Assembly (NCBI GenBank): GCA_902470345.1
Contig: CABRGB010000052.1
Coordinates: forward strand, 1-11,879
Reading direction: 5' to 3'
Length of the DNA stretch: 11,879 nucleotides
Source: an uncultured Collinsella sp.
GTDB taxonomy: Bacteria > Actinomycetota > Coriobacteriia > Coriobacteriales > Coriobacteriaceae
The notes under the pieces: model-generated
Seen by the model: the letters and a program-made list of their open reading frames with translations, nothing else
What the model was told of the DNA's origin: nothing
The model's database searches: none
In this document: one piece after another, positions 11,815 through 11,879 of the stretch
How the letters are laid out: the number at the start of each line of letters is the position of its first letter
How positions within the stretch are numbered: the first letter of the stretch is position 1
Translations under genes and position numbers: made by a program

Positions 11815-11879
11815 CGTAGCAGGATCTGAGGGCTGACCTTCGCGGACACTCCGCAGGACGAAAGAACCCCCGCCGCACG

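Larger units (their letters stand above)
11584..11879. other. Non-coding tail with hairpin repeats
   Basis: No supported gene. It contains the two-copy hairpin repeat at 11629-11764, an inverted repeat at 11775-11814 and a small GCGGA/TCCGC hairpin (11842-11854). Overlapping minus-strand open frames run through the repeats but have no ribosome site. Confidence 0.5.

Noticed and set aside
11452..11878. Overlapping minus-strand open frames running through the end of the window
   Set aside because: They translate the hairpin repeats and the end of the ATPase gene; no ribosome site, and three frames are open at once, which argues against coding.

Overview
The window is a GC-rich bacterial stretch with no RNA genes and no complete mobile element. 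High-GC codon use, compact gene clusters, a single-gene carbamate kinase, an Arg/Gln-rich membrane-anchored C39-like protein and intergenic GGGGACAG palindromes together suggest a gut Coriobacteriia actinobacterium, most like Collinsella. That placement is inference from gene content and style; no marker gene is present.

Layout. (1) 109-1149 (+): a membrane-anchored papain-like C39-type peptidase homologue with a long disordered basic N-terminus. (2) 1150-1556: a gene-free block of degenerate repeats, made of GGGGACAG units at its edges and a cluster of GGATGCGCTTTCCG motifs inside. (3) 1603-7099 (-): a complete beta-glucoside phosphotransferase locus read right to left. It holds a multidomain PRD/EIIB/EIIA regulator, then EIIA, EIIB and EIIC of the lactose/cellobiose PTS family, then a GH1 6-phospho-beta-glucosidase and a strong intrinsic terminator. 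(4) 7100-7471: repeats of the same kinds, including a near-perfect 60-nt palindrome, and the arcC terminator. (5) 7472-8434 (-): carbamate kinase as a single-gene unit. (6) 8435-9036: a long, partly AT-rich intergenic region between divergent genes. (7) 9037-9980 (+): a two-gene unit of a cysteine-rich DUF3830 protein and an unrecognised helical protein. (8) 10222-11583 (+): a more AT-rich AAA ATPase with a DUF4143 C-terminus, preceded by three 17-bp direct repeats at 33-34 bp intervals. (9) 11584-11879: two copies of a covarying hairpin repeat and one further inverted repeat.

How the genes work together. The PTS locus is self-contained. EIIC imports a beta-glucoside such as cellobiose or an aryl-glucoside. 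EIIA (His78) and EIIB (Cys7) pass on phosphate, GH1 splits the 6-phospho sugar, and the regulator reads PTS phosphorylation state to control the operon. Tight spacing (TAGGAGG stop/ribosome-site overlap, TAG-C-ATG junction) implies coupled translation. Carbamate kinase probably makes ATP from carbamoyl phosphate, but no arginine, agmatine or purine degradation partner lies in the window. The other units look independent.

The least explained material is the three-iteron promoter of the AAA/DUF4143 gene, the two families of non-coding repeats that occur joined together at 7250-7347, and the DUF3830 plus unknown-protein pair.
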